Source of the DNA: Streptomyces sp. DH41
GTDB lineage: Bacteria; Actinomycetota; Actinomycetes; Streptomycetales; Streptomycetaceae
NCBI RefSeq assembly: GCF_029813785.1
Contig: NZ_JARVKY010000010.1
Span: 62,001-126,000 of the forward strand
Direction of reading: 5' to 3'
DNA length: 64,000 bases
Shown here: in pieces, positions 1-7,585 of the stretch
Position numbering within the stretch: position 1 is the first letter of the stretch
Layout of the letters: each line of letters begins with the position of its first letter
Translations under genes and position numbers: made by a program
Notes under the pieces: generated by a model
Databases searched by the model: none
Seen by the model: the letters and a program-made list of their open reading frames with translations, nothing else
Told to the model about the DNA's origin: nothing

Positions 1-291
1 GCGCTGCGGTTCACCGCCCGGAGCGGTGTTGTGGACCAGCTCCCAGAGCGTGAGCGCCGAGCCGTCGGCGAGCAGCCAGGTGTGCCGGTACGTCTCGCGG
101 TGCAGCCCCGCGCTGTGGTGCGCGGAGTGCAGCGAACCGTCGTGCGCCAGCGCGCAGTCCAGCTGTCGTAATGTCTCGTCGGGCAGCTCGAACGAGTTCA
201 GTGCGCGACCGAGCAGTCGCATGAGGTGCTCCTCCGGAGACTCGGGCGACTCGGGTGGTTCGTACGCTGCCGTCTCGTACGGAACGCTCAA
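1..291 (-). CDS. DUF6227 family protein, 3' part cut by window edge
   Basis: Only the N-terminal ~97 residues are in the window; the gene continues past base 1. The protein begins (L)SVPYETAAYEPPESPE and continues with LLGRALNSFELPDETL and HRETYRHTWLLADG, which I recognise as the Streptomyces DUF6227 family; its function is unknown. I chose the TTG at 289-291 because GGGAG lies 5 nt upstream and because relatives start with a similar DPYETAA-like segment. An in-frame ATG at 220-222 would remove that conserved segment. The gene lies downstream of the L,D-transpeptidase on the same strand, separated by hairpins, so it is probably a separate transcript. Confidence 0.75.
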   Translation of the reverse strand, partial: MSVPYETAAYEPPESPESPEEHLMRLLGRALNSFELPDETLRQLDCALAHDGSLHSAHHSAGLHRETYRHTWLLADGSALTLWELVHNTAPGGEPQR

Positions 292-342
292 GGTTTCTCC
301 CGGCGTTGCTGCATGTCACCTTGTGGGTGCATACCGTAGCCC

Positions 343-372
343 CTCGGTCGGACATCATGTCCGGGAACCGAG
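343..372. other. Hairpin upstream of the DUF6227 gene
   Basis: An inner perfect dyad, CGGACAT-C-ATGTCCG (349-363), is flanked by CTCGGT and ACCGAG, giving a longer imperfect stem. It could be a second transcription stop behind the L,D-transpeptidase or an operator for the DUF6227 gene; nothing decides between them. Confidence 0.4.
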
Positions 373-385
373 AAAACGTACGCAC

Positions 386-426
386 GAAAAACGGCCGGGC
401 CGCGCGAGATGTTCCCGCGCGACCCG
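386..426 (-). terminator. Rho-independent terminator of the L,D-transpeptidase gene
   Basis: The stem pairs CGGG/CGCGCG (396-406) with CGCGCG/CCCG (416-426) around a 9-nt loop with one mismatch. Read on the minus strand it is followed by GCCGTTTTT, the expected U-run. It sits 34 nt past the stop codon of the minus-strand gene. Confidence 0.7.
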
Positions 427-459
427 ACGAACCGTCAAAAAACGCTGCTCGGAGCGGTG

Positions 460-1686
460 TCAGACCGAGCTTCCGGCAGTCCACTCGCTCCACGGCATGT
501 TCCAGCCGTTGAGGCCGTTGTCCGGCGCGATCGTGCCGTCAGGGGAGTTCTTGACCGCCACGACGTCCCCGATGAGGGAGTTGTCGTAGAACCACTTGCC
601 GTCGGTGGCGCCTTGGCCGCCCTGGGCGTCCCGCAGCCCGACGCAGCCGTGGCTGGTGCCCTGGACGCCGAAGGGAGGGTTGCCCGGGTTGTACCAGTAG
701 TTGCCGTGGATGAAGGTGCCGGAGCGGCTCAGCCGCATCGCGTGCGGCACGTCCGGGATGTCGTACTCGCCGCCGAACCCGACCGTGGAGCCGTCCATGT
801 GCGTCTGCAGGGACTTCTCCGAGATCACCATCTGCCCGTTGTATGTCGGGTTCTCGGCGCTGCCCGCCGAGATGGGGACCGACCTGAGCGTCTTGCCGTC
901 GCGCACGACCGTCATGGTCTGGGTGTTCGCGTCCACGGTGGAGACCTGTGCCCGCCCCACGGTGAAGGTGACGGTCTTCTTCTGCACGCCGTAGACGTCG
1001 TTCGCGCCCTCCACCCCGTCCAGGTCGATCTTCATCGTGACCTTGGAGCCGGCCTTCCAGTACTCCTCGGGCCGGAAGTCGAGCCGCTGCGAGCCGAACC
1101 AGTGCCCGACCACCTTCTGCCCGCTGCTGGAGGTGACCGTGATGTGCGACTGCACGTTCTTCTTGTCGCTGATCGCCTTGTCGAACGTGAACGACACCGG
1201 CATCCCCACCCCCACCGTGGTGCCGCCGTCCGGGGCGTACGTGCCGATGAAGCTGTTGGCCGAGGAGACGGTGGTGAAGATCGAGTCGGCGGCGGACGTG
1301 CGGCCGTCGGCGTCCTTCGCGGTCGCCGTGATCCGGTACTTCGTGCCGCGCTCCAGCTGCTCCTTCGGCTTCCAGCCCGAGCCGTCGGCGGAGATCGTGC
1401 CCGGCACGACCGCGCCCGTCTCCGGCACCGTCATCCTCACGTCCGTCAGCCTGCCGTCGCTGACCTTCACACCGGTCGCGTTGATCGAGGCGCCGGTCGA
1501 ACCGTCCCTCGCGGAGATCACGACCTCAGCGACCGAGGTCGTGGCGGAGCCCGTGTCGCCGCCCTTGGCGTCCTTCCGGGCGTCGGCGCTGGCGCTTCCG
1601 CCGCAGGCGGTGAGGGTGAGGGTGCCGATCGCCAGGGCGGCAACGGCCCCCAGTACGCGCCGCGATGCTATGACCGGGGTTGTCAC
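460..1686 (-). CDS. Lipoprotein L,D-transpeptidase (YkuD domain)
   Basis: Cell-wall enzyme expected to form 3-3 cross-links between peptidoglycan stem peptides outside the membrane. The GTG start is preceded by GGAG and a 6-nt spacer. Residues 9-28 form a lipoprotein signal ending in the lipobox LTAC (Cys28), followed by a Gly/Ser/Asp-rich linker. The middle contains Ig-like folds (VVISARDGSTG, VGVGMPVSFTFDK) as in actinobacterial Ldt enzymes, and the C-terminal YkuD domain carries SHGCVGLRD with the catalytic Cys near residue 348. The length (408 aa) is usual for the LdtMt2-like class. It is transcribed alone, ahead of a strong terminator. A catalytic rather than structural role is well supported; the exact cross-linking preference is not visible. 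Confidence 0.92.
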   Translation of the reverse strand: MTTPVIASRRVLGAVAALAIGTLTLTACGGSASADARKDAKGGDTGSATTSVAEVVISARDGSTGASINATGVKVSDGRLTDVRMTVPETGAVVPGTISADGSGWKPKEQLERGTKYRITATAKDADGRTSAADSIFTTVSSANSFIGTYAPDGGTTVGVGMPVSFTFDKAISDKKNVQSHITVTSSSGQKVVGHWFGSQRLDFRPEEYWKAGSKVTMKIDLDGVEGANDVYGVQKKTVTFTVGRAQVSTVDANTQTMTVVRDGKTLRSVPISAGSAENPTYNGQMVISEKSLQTHMDGSTVGFGGEYDIPDVPHAMRLSRSGTFIHGNYWYNPGNPPFGVQGTSHGCVGLRDAQGGQGATDGKWFYDNSLIGDVVAVKNSPDGTIAPDNGLNGWNMPWSEWTAGSSV

Positions 1687-1826
1687 GGGCTGCTCCAGGT
1701 TCGGTTGTTGTGCGGGGTTCTCGCTCAGTCCTGTAGAGGCGATCGGCGGCCGACTGGGTTCCCGCCGCCCGCCCGGAACGCCGGCACGTGACAGAACCGG
1801 GACAGTTGCCCGTCGACCGGATGCGG

Positions 1827-2870
1827 TCAACCGGCCCTGGACGGCCTTCCGTAGAGCTCCTCGTACGACGGCCACGCCCCACCCGGCCCGTCCACCGGTC
1901 CGGCGGCCCGGACGGCCCTGACGATCGCGCGCGTCACCATGTCCGCGCCCGCCGCCAGCACCTCGTTCAGCGCGAGCGGCTGCTCGGCGTCGAGCGGACG
2001 CTCCCCGGTCGCCAGGGTGAACACCGTGTCCCCGTCGCTGAGCAGGTGCACCGGCCGTACGGCACGCGCGATTCCGTCGTGCGCCGTGCCGGCCAGCTTC
2101 TGCGCCTGGGCCTTGGAGAGGTCCGCGTCGGTGGCGACCACGGCGAGCGTGGTGTTCAGCGGGGGCGGCGCGTTCCTCGCCGCGACCTCGGCGAGTCGCC
2201 GCCCCGCCGCTTCGTGGACGTCCGGCGCCGGGTACTCCACCCGCCCGCCCCGGAACAACTCCCCGTACAACACCCCCGTTTCCGGATCCGTCACCGATCC
2301 CGCCGCGTTCGCCACCACCAGCGCCGCCACCGTGATTCCCGAGTCCAGCACGGTGCTCGCGGTGCCGATCCCGCCCTTCAGCGTGCCGACCACGGCTCCC
2401 GTGCCCGCCCCGACACACCCCTCGGTCACTCCCGCGCCCGGCGTACTCGCGTGGGCCGCCTCGGCCGCCGCCCGCCCGGTGGCCGCGTCCGGCCTGGCAC
2501 GGAAGTCGCCCCCGCGCCCCAGGTCGAAGACGCAGGCCGCGGGCACCACCGGCACCACGTGCGCGGGGTCCGGGCCGACGCGTACCCCGCGCCCCCGCTC
2601 CTCCAGCCAGGCCATCACCCCGGACGCCGCGTCCAGCCCGTACGCGCTGCCGCCGGTCAGCACCACCGCCTGGACCTTCCGCACCAGGTTGCGCGGATCG
2701 AGGGCGTCCGTCTCCTTCGTTCCGGGACCGCCGCCGCGCACGTCCACGGCGGCGACCGCCCCGTCCTTTGGCGCCAGCACCACCGTCGTGCCCGTCAGCC
2801 ACCCGTCGCCGGTGCGCGTCGCATGCCCCACCAGCAGACCGGCGACGTCCGTCAATGCGTCAACTGTCAT
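1827..2870 (-). CDS. P1 / DmpA-NylC family self-cleaving peptidase (S58)
   Basis: A 347-residue N-terminal-nucleophile hydrolase related to DmpA, beta-peptidyl aminopeptidase, NylC and mycobacterial Rv1333. It starts MTVDALTDVAGLLVGHATR, the family's usual opening, and carries DVRGGGPGTKETD, VLTGGSAYGLDAASGV and, at about residues 163-172, KGGIGTAST, where the autocleavage site of this group is expected. A longer start at 2915 adds 15 residues unlike the family. There is no signal peptide, so it is cytoplasmic. The natural substrate is unknown; aminopeptidase or amide hydrolase activity is inferred from the family. Confidence 0.88.
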   Translation of the reverse strand: MTVDALTDVAGLLVGHATRTGDGWLTGTTVVLAPKDGAVAAVDVRGGGPGTKETDALDPRNLVRKVQAVVLTGGSAYGLDAASGVMAWLEERGRGVRVGPDPAHVVPVVPAACVFDLGRGGDFRARPDAATGRAAAEAAHASTPGAGVTEGCVGAGTGAVVGTLKGGIGTASTVLDSGITVAALVVANAAGSVTDPETGVLYGELFRGGRVEYPAPDVHEAAGRRLAEVAARNAPPPLNTTLAVVATDADLSKAQAQKLAGTAHDGIARAVRPVHLLSDGDTVFTLATGERPLDAEQPLALNEVLAAGADMVTRAIVRAVRAAGPVDGPGGAWPSYEELYGRPSRAG

Positions 2871-2968
2871 ACCGCCAGTCTGGTCCAGGCAGGCACCGGC
2901 GCCCACGGCGCCCACGGCGTCTGTCGGCGGCGTCGGGCAGCAGGCGCCCCAGGGGTCCGCCCCGGCAG

Positions 2969-3008
2969 GCTCAGGAACGCTCAGGCACGCTCAGGCACGC
3001 TCCGGGCG
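2969..3008. repeat. 10-bp tandem repeat, about four copies
   Basis: Units GCTCAGGAAC, GCTCAGGCAC, GCTCAGGCAC and the diverged GCTCCGGGCG lie head to tail between two divergent genes, just upstream of the 58-residue gene. No function is apparent; replication slippage can create such arrays. Confidence 0.7.
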
Positions 3009-3030
3009 GGGCGGGCCGTACCCTGGAGCC

Positions 3031-3207
3031 ATGAGCACCACCCCCGACCCCGAGCCTCGCGCACCCCGGCCCGCGCTGGTCTTCGACGACCCGCTGGACC
3101 AGCAGACCTCGGACGACACCGACCGCGGCTGGGGCGACCGGCCCGCGGGCGACAGCGCGGCCGACCTGAAGCGCTTCCTCGACGAGAAGCCGCCCCACCA
3201 CCTGTGA
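3031..3207 (+). CDS. Small conserved acidic protein, function unknown
   Basis: A 58-residue protein beginning MSTTPDPEPRAPRPALVFDD and ending DLKRFLDEKPPHHL, strongly acidic, without signal peptide or membrane segment. CTGGAG immediately precedes the ATG. I recognise the pattern from Streptomyces genomes as an unnamed short protein, but no function is known to me. It is divergent from the DmpA-type peptidase gene and convergent with mscL. Codon usage is normal for the genome, which supports it being real. Confidence 0.6.
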   Translation: MSTTPDPEPRAPRPALVFDDPLDQQTSDDTDRGWGDRPAGDSAADLKRFLDEKPPHHL

Positions 3208-3273
3208 GCCGCGCGGGCATCCGCCGCCGCCGAGCCGCCGCGACCCGGCCCGCGGACGGCCCGACGGGTCGTC

Positions 3274-3744
3274 CTATGGACGGTCGTGGCCCGAACCGCG
3301 CTGTGCCACCAGCGCGTCGCGGATCTCCTTGAGCACCTCCAGCTCGGAGACCTCGACGATCTCCTGCGTGCTCTCCTTCGCCTTGCGCCGGGCCTCCTGC
3401 CGGGCCAGGTACTTCGCCATGGGCAGCACCATGAGGAAGTAGACGACGGCCGCGGTGATCAGGAACGTGAGGGTGGCACCCAGCACCGAGCCCCAGAGGA
3501 TCCGCACGCCCGTCGCGCTGTCGCCGGTCCCGGTGCACGGGCCCTTGAGGCAGGAGCTGTAGCTGTCCAGGCTCTGGGTGCCGAACGCTCCGATCAGGGG
3601 GTTGATGACCCCCTTCACCACCGAGTTGACGATGTTGGTGAAGGCGGCGCCGATGACCACCGCCACCGCCAGGTCGATGACGTTCCCACGCATCAGGAAG
3701 GCCTTGAAACCCTGCCAGACGCTCGGCTCGTTCTTCTCGCTCAC
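3274..3744 (-). CDS. mscL: Large-conductance mechanosensitive channel MscL
   Basis: Membrane safety valve that opens under turgor stress. GFKAFLMRGNVIDLAVAVVIG is the signature N-terminal amphipathic helix plus TM1; the second TM (GATLTFLITAAVVYFLMVL) follows a periplasmic loop containing two Cys (SSCLKGPC), and a cytoplasmic helical bundle (EVLKEIRDAL) ends the protein. I chose the GTG start (156 aa, MSEKNEPSVW) because relatives begin there and AGGAG lies 10 nt upstream; in-frame ATGs at 3762 and 3768 are possible. The gene follows the SAF-domain gene on the same strand after 141 bp. The mscL-to-SAF/FmdB/5-FCL order resembles that in mycobacteria. Confidence 0.93.
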   Translation of the reverse strand: MSEKNEPSVWQGFKAFLMRGNVIDLAVAVVIGAAFTNIVNSVVKGVINPLIGAFGTQSLDSYSSCLKGPCTGTGDSATGVRILWGSVLGATLTFLITAAVVYFLMVLPMAKYLARQEARRKAKESTQEIVEVSELEVLKEIRDALVAQRGSGHDRP

Positions 3745-3885
3745 CTCGGGGGCTCTCCTCATGTGCACAGGTCGCGGGAGACCAGGTCTCGCACGGACGG
3801 GGTGTGGAACAAAACGCTCCGCAACCTACGTCAGCGCTGGGCGGCCCTGTCCAATCAGGTCCCTCCAACGAGCGACTTGACGCGA

Positions 3886-4440
3886 TCAGCACAGCGTCAC
3901 CGCCAGCCGCGACGCGGCTCCCGCGCCGACCAGCCGGTGTGCGGTGGCGCGCGGCACCGAGACCACCACCAGTGCCCCGCCCGCCGCCGTCCCGTCCACG
4001 GGCCCCGGCACCTTTGTCACCCGCACCCCGCGCGCGATCACGGAGGCGTCGCCCGCGCCGCCGGCCCCGGCCGCCACGACGTCGACCCGGTCGCCCGGCC
4101 TGAGCAGCCGCACCGTGGCCGCGTCGGCGATCCGCACCGGCGCCGACACGAGTCGCGCGCCGTGCCGCTTGCGAACCGGCTCGGTCACCGGATGCCCGCG
4201 CGCCCGCTGGGCGTCCTGTCCGCCGGCCCCCGGGTACGGGCCCGCCGCCACCAGCGCCGCGGCGGTGACGGCGAGCCCGACAGCCACGGCACGCCGCCGG
4301 TGGCGTACGAGCCGGTGCGGCTGATGACGCCCGCCACGCACCCGGACCGGGTCGAATTGCGGCACCTCGCAGGTGGGTGGCGCGTCGGTGCCGGGCGGCA
4401 GCGGGAAGGGAACGGCGGAACGGGACACGGTGACCACCAC
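3886..4440 (-). CDS. SAF-domain protein (CpaB/RcpC-like)
   Basis: A 184-residue protein with an N-terminal basic stretch, one membrane segment (AVAVGLAVTAAALVAAG, about residues 50-67) and an extracytoplasmic SAF domain (RHGARLVSAPVRIADAATVR, LLRPGDRVDVVAA). SAF domains of the CpaB/RcpC type occur in pilus assembly proteins, but no Flp/Tad pilus genes lie nearby, so the role is open. The GTG at 4440 lacks a clear ribosome-binding site; a GTG at 4428 is an alternative. It lies directly upstream of mscL on the same strand. Confidence 0.75.
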   Translation of the reverse strand: MVVTVSRSAVPFPLPPGTDAPPTCEVPQFDPVRVRGGRHQPHRLVRHRRRAVAVGLAVTAAALVAAGPYPGAGGQDAQRARGHPVTEPVRKRHGARLVSAPVRIADAATVRLLRPGDRVDVVAAGAGGAGDASVIARGVRVTKVPGPVDGTAAGGALVVVSVPRATAHRLVGAGAASRLAVTLC

Positions 4441-4577
4441 CTGTGACGAGGAGACGAGGGATCGGCTTGCGCTCCCACGATGAGGCCTCTCGCCGTTTCC
4501 CGCCGGAGCCCGTGCGTCACCGACCGATTGTGGAAAACCCGGTCACCCGAAGGAGACGCTCCGGCCCCCGACCTCCG

Positions 4578-5429
4578 CTATGGCAGCGCGATCCCCGGGT
4601 CCATCCCGCCCAGCGCCGCGGCGCACGGGCAGTCCCGCTCCCCGCCCGCCGGCAACGCGGCCACCGCGTCGAACAGGACGCCCCGCAGCCGGTCCACGTT
4701 CGCCGCGAACACCCGCAGGACCTCCTCGTGCGAGACGCCCTCACCGCTCTCCGCCCCGGCGTCGAGGTCGGTGACGAGGGTCAGCGACGTGTAGCAGAGC
4801 TCCAGCTCACGGGCGAGCGCCGCCTCGGGGTGGCCGGTCATGCCCACCACCGACCAGCCCTGCGCCCGGTGCCACAAGGACTCCGCGCGGGTACCGAAGC
4901 GCGGTCCCTCGACCACGACCAGGGTGCCGCCGTCCACCGGCTCCCAGTCCCGGCCACGCGCCGCCTTCAGCGCGGCGGCCCGTCCGGTGGGGCAGTACGG
5001 GTCGGCCAGCGACACGTGCACCACGTTGGGCACCGTGCCGTCGGGCATCGGCATCCCGTCGAAGTACGTCGACGGCCGGGACTTCGTACGGTCGACGAAC
5101 TGGTCCGGCACAAGCAGCGTGCCCGGCCCGTACTCGGGGCGCAGACCACCGACCGCGCACGGGCCGAGAACCTGGCGCACGCCGACAGAGCGCAGCGCCC
5201 ACAGGTTGGCCCGGTAGTTGATCCGGTGCGGCGGCAGATGATGGCCGCGTCCGTGCCGGGGGAGGAAGGCGACCCGCCGGCCGGCGACCTCGCCGAGGAA
5301 GAGGGAGTCGCTGGGCGGCCCGTACGGGGTGTCCACCTCGACCTCGGTCACGTCGTCGAGGAACGAGTAGAAACCGGAGCCGCCGATCACGCCGATCCCG
5401 GCTGTCACCTTGTTCGCCATGTTCGCCAT
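4578..5429 (-). CDS. mtnP: S-methyl-5'-thioadenosine phosphorylase (PNP/MTAP family)
   Basis: Cytoplasmic enzyme that cleaves methylthioadenosine with phosphate to adenine and methylthioribose-1-phosphate, recycling the by-product of polyamine and other SAM-dependent pathways. Family features are IGVIGGSGFYSFLDD at the N-terminus, the phosphate-binding LPRHGRGHHLPPHRINYRAN, and the base-site segment VVEGPRFGTRAES with GMTGHPEAALARE. The length (283 aa) is typical. Two starts (ATG 5429 and ATG 5420) are possible; neither has a strong ribosome-binding site. Specificity between MTA and other purine nucleosides cannot be settled from sequence alone. Confidence 0.88.
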   Translation of the reverse strand: MANMANKVTAGIGVIGGSGFYSFLDDVTEVEVDTPYGPPSDSLFLGEVAGRRVAFLPRHGRGHHLPPHRINYRANLWALRSVGVRQVLGPCAVGGLRPEYGPGTLLVPDQFVDRTKSRPSTYFDGMPMPDGTVPNVVHVSLADPYCPTGRAAALKAARGRDWEPVDGGTLVVVEGPRFGTRAESLWHRAQGWSVVGMTGHPEAALARELELCYTSLTLVTDLDAGAESGEGVSHEEVLRVFAANVDRLRGVLFDAVAALPAGGERDCPCAAALGGMDPGIALP

Positions 5430-5462
5430 GCCCGCACCCTAGCCGCCCCGGAAAACGCCGAG

Positions 5463-5490
5463 GACCCCGTCGTCGGACGACGACAGGGTC
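5463..5490 (-). terminator. Candidate terminator behind the FmdB-type gene
   Basis: The stem GACCC/GTCGTC pairs with GACGAC/GGGTC, with one mismatch and a 4-nt loop. On the minus strand it is followed by GGCGTTTTCC. It lies about 100 nt after the FmdB stop and before the MTAP gene. Confidence 0.5.
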
Positions 5491-5594
5491 TCGTGCGAAG
5501 CCTTGTGCGGTCGCCTCGCGCGGCCGAGGTACGAGTGGCCCAGGAACCCGGGCCCGGGCGTCTCGGCCCAGGAACCTCGCCGCCGAGAGAAGCC

Positions 5595-5939
5595 TTACGC
5601 GGCGGTGGTGCTGGAGGAGGAGCTGCCGGAACTCGACGACGAAGACGACGAGGACGACGCCGACGAGGACGACGAACCACCCGAGTCCGAGGACGACGAC
5701 GAAGAAGAGGACGTCGACGAAGCGGACGACGACGACTTCGCCGGCGAGCTGCTCGACGAGCTGCCGCGGCTGTCGTTGCGGTAGAAACCGGAGCCCTTGA
5801 AGACAATGCCGACCGCCGAGAACACCTTCTTCAGGCGGCCCTGGCAGTTCGGGCACTCGGTCAGGGCGTCGTCGGTGAACTTCTGCACCGCCTCGAGGCC
5901 CTCGCCGCACTCGGTGCACTGGTACTGGTACGTCGGCAC
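5595..5939 (-). CDS. FmdB/CxxC-type zinc-ribbon protein with serine-rich tail (Ruc-like)
   Basis: A 114-residue protein in two parts. Residues 1-45 form a zinc ribbon (PTYQYQCTECG and LTECPNCQGRLKK, two CxxC pairs). Residues ~60-114 are almost pure serine with a few A/G/T/D and are surely disordered. GTG start with a near-ideal AGGAGG 7 nt upstream. The M. tuberculosis counterpart Rv0991c (also Ser-rich, also near 5-FCL and galU) was described as Ruc, a redox-regulated chaperone whose zinc-bound cysteines sense oxidation; I infer a similar role here. The reading frame opposite the Ser tail is Asp/Glu-rich but is a shadow. Confidence 0.85.
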   Translation of the reverse strand: MPTYQYQCTECGEGLEAVQKFTDDALTECPNCQGRLKKVFSAVGIVFKGSGFYRNDSRGSSSSSSPAKSSSSASSTSSSSSSSSDSGGSSSSSASSSSSSSSSSGSSSSSTTAA

Positions 5940-6007
5940 TTGTCTTCCTCCTGGCACTCTCACTCGATGAGTGCTAACGACGGTCCATAGTGACGTATTC
6001 CGCGGGA

Positions 6008-7324
6008 TCAGTCCACTGCGGCGTGCTCGCGGTGACCGACGCCACGTGCGACCGTACGCCCCTGGGGCCGGGTCGCCAGCCGCGAACGCAGTGCCAGCAG
6101 GACCGCCAGCGCGAGCACCGTGCCGCCCATCGGCACCAGGAACCCGGCGCCGTCCCAGAGCCGGTCCTCCAGCTGTCCGGAGACGGTCACGGCCGCCGCC
6201 TGGCCGAGCGCCACGGCGCCGGTCAGCCAGGTGAAGGCCTCGGTGCGGGCGCCGGCCGGGACCAGGCTCTCGACCAGCGTGTAGCCGGTGATGAGGGCGG
6301 GCGCGATGCACATGCCGACGAGCAGTCCGAGGCCGGCCAGCACGAGCACCGAGTGCGCGGCCCACAGGCCGGACGCGGTCAGCGCGAGGGCGGCGTACCC
6401 GACCAGGAGGCGCCGTTGCGGGGCGACCTTCCAGGCGATGGCGCCGCAGGCCAGGCCGGAGAGCATGTTGCCCGCGGCGAAGACGCCGTACAGGACTCCG
6501 TTCAGCCCGGGCTCGCCGATCGACTCGGTGAACGCGGCCAGCGACACCTGCATGCCGCCGAAGACGGAACCGATGCCCAGGAAGACCACGATCAGGACGC
6601 GCACGCCCGGGATGCGCAGCGCCGACACGTGCTCCACGCGCGCGTGGTCGCCGTCGGCACGGCCGACCACCGGCTGGGTGCTCTTCTGCGCGGCGAACAG
6701 CAGACCGCCCACCAGGGTGAGCGCCGCCTCCGTGACCAGGCCCGCGGCCGGGTCCACGGCCGTGCACAGGGCGGTCGCCACCAGCGGGCCGAGGACGAAG
6801 GTCAGCTCGTCCGTGACGGACTCGAAGGCGGCCGCCGTGGTCATCAGCGGGGAGTCCTTGAGTTTCACGCCCCAGCGGGCCCGCACCATGGGCCCGACCT
6901 GCGGCACCGAGGCACCGGTGGGCACGGCCGCCACGAACAGCGCCCACAGGGGTGCGTCCGCGAGCGCGAGGGCGGTCAGAGTCAGACCGGACGCCGCGTG
7001 GACGAGTACGCCGGGGAGCAGGACGGTGCGCTGCCCGTAGCGGTCGGCGAGCCGGCCGCTGTAGGGGGCGAAGACGGCCATGGCGACGCCGGTGACGGCC
7101 GCGACGGCGCCGGCGACGCCGTAGGAGCCGGAGGTGTGCTGTACGAGCAGCACGATGGAGAGCGTCAGCATGGCGAACGGCTGGCGTGCCGCGAAGCCGG
7201 GGAGCAGGAACGTCCAGGCGCCGCGGGTGCGCAGCAGCTGCCCGTATCCGGGGCGTGCGGAGCCGGGTGCGGTGTGCCGCTCCCCCTCCGGCGACTTCTT
7301 CGACGGGGTGACCGTGGATGCCAC
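6008..7324 (-). CDS. Major facilitator superfamily transporter
   Basis: A 438-residue integral membrane carrier with about 12 hydrophobic segments. The MFS loop 2-3 motif appears as APYSGRLADRYGQRTVLL, and the central loop around residues 210-230 is hydrophilic (AQKSTQPVVGRADGDHARVE). The GTG start has AAGG 8 nt upstream. It is related to the CynX/drug-efflux-like group of Streptomyces MFS proteins. No adjacent regulator or catabolic gene indicates the substrate. It lies upstream of the FmdB gene on the same strand with 68 bp between. Confidence 0.85.
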   Translation of the reverse strand: MASTVTPSKKSPEGERHTAPGSARPGYGQLLRTRGAWTFLLPGFAARQPFAMLTLSIVLLVQHTSGSYGVAGAVAAVTGVAMAVFAPYSGRLADRYGQRTVLLPGVLVHAASGLTLTALALADAPLWALFVAAVPTGASVPQVGPMVRARWGVKLKDSPLMTTAAAFESVTDELTFVLGPLVATALCTAVDPAAGLVTEAALTLVGGLLFAAQKSTQPVVGRADGDHARVEHVSALRIPGVRVLIVVFLGIGSVFGGMQVSLAAFTESIGEPGLNGVLYGVFAAGNMLSGLACGAIAWKVAPQRRLLVGYAALALTASGLWAAHSVLVLAGLGLLVGMCIAPALITGYTLVESLVPAGARTEAFTWLTGAVALGQAAAVTVSGQLEDRLWDGAGFLVPMGGTVLALAVLLALRSRLATRPQGRTVARGVGHREHAAVD

Positions 7325-7585
7325 GGCCCGTGCCTTTCTGCCGCCTGGTAGCGCGGTCCGCCTCGCGGTTGTCGCCGTGCGGGAGCGCCGAGAGCTGTCC
7401 TCTTGCGCGGACTGCGGTAGATGCCGGAGTCGGTGCCGAAGAGGGCGTTCCGGCCGCCATACGGTCGCGCCAGCTCTGCGTCAGGCAGAGTTGGTTCGAT
7501 CAGGTGCCGCATTCATCGTACAGGGATCAAGAGGGGCACACCCTGTGAAAGCGAGTACCCTCCCCCGCTCACCATGCCCCCGTGT

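Noticed and set aside
5503..5784. Acidic Asp/Glu-rich plus-strand frame
   Set aside because: It is the complement of the serine codons in the FmdB tail; the zinc ribbon on the other strand is the real gene.
7165..7512. 115-codon minus-strand frame starting MRHLIEPTLPDAELARPYGG
   Set aside because: Most of it overlaps the MFS gene in another frame; the rest is probably MFS leader sequence.
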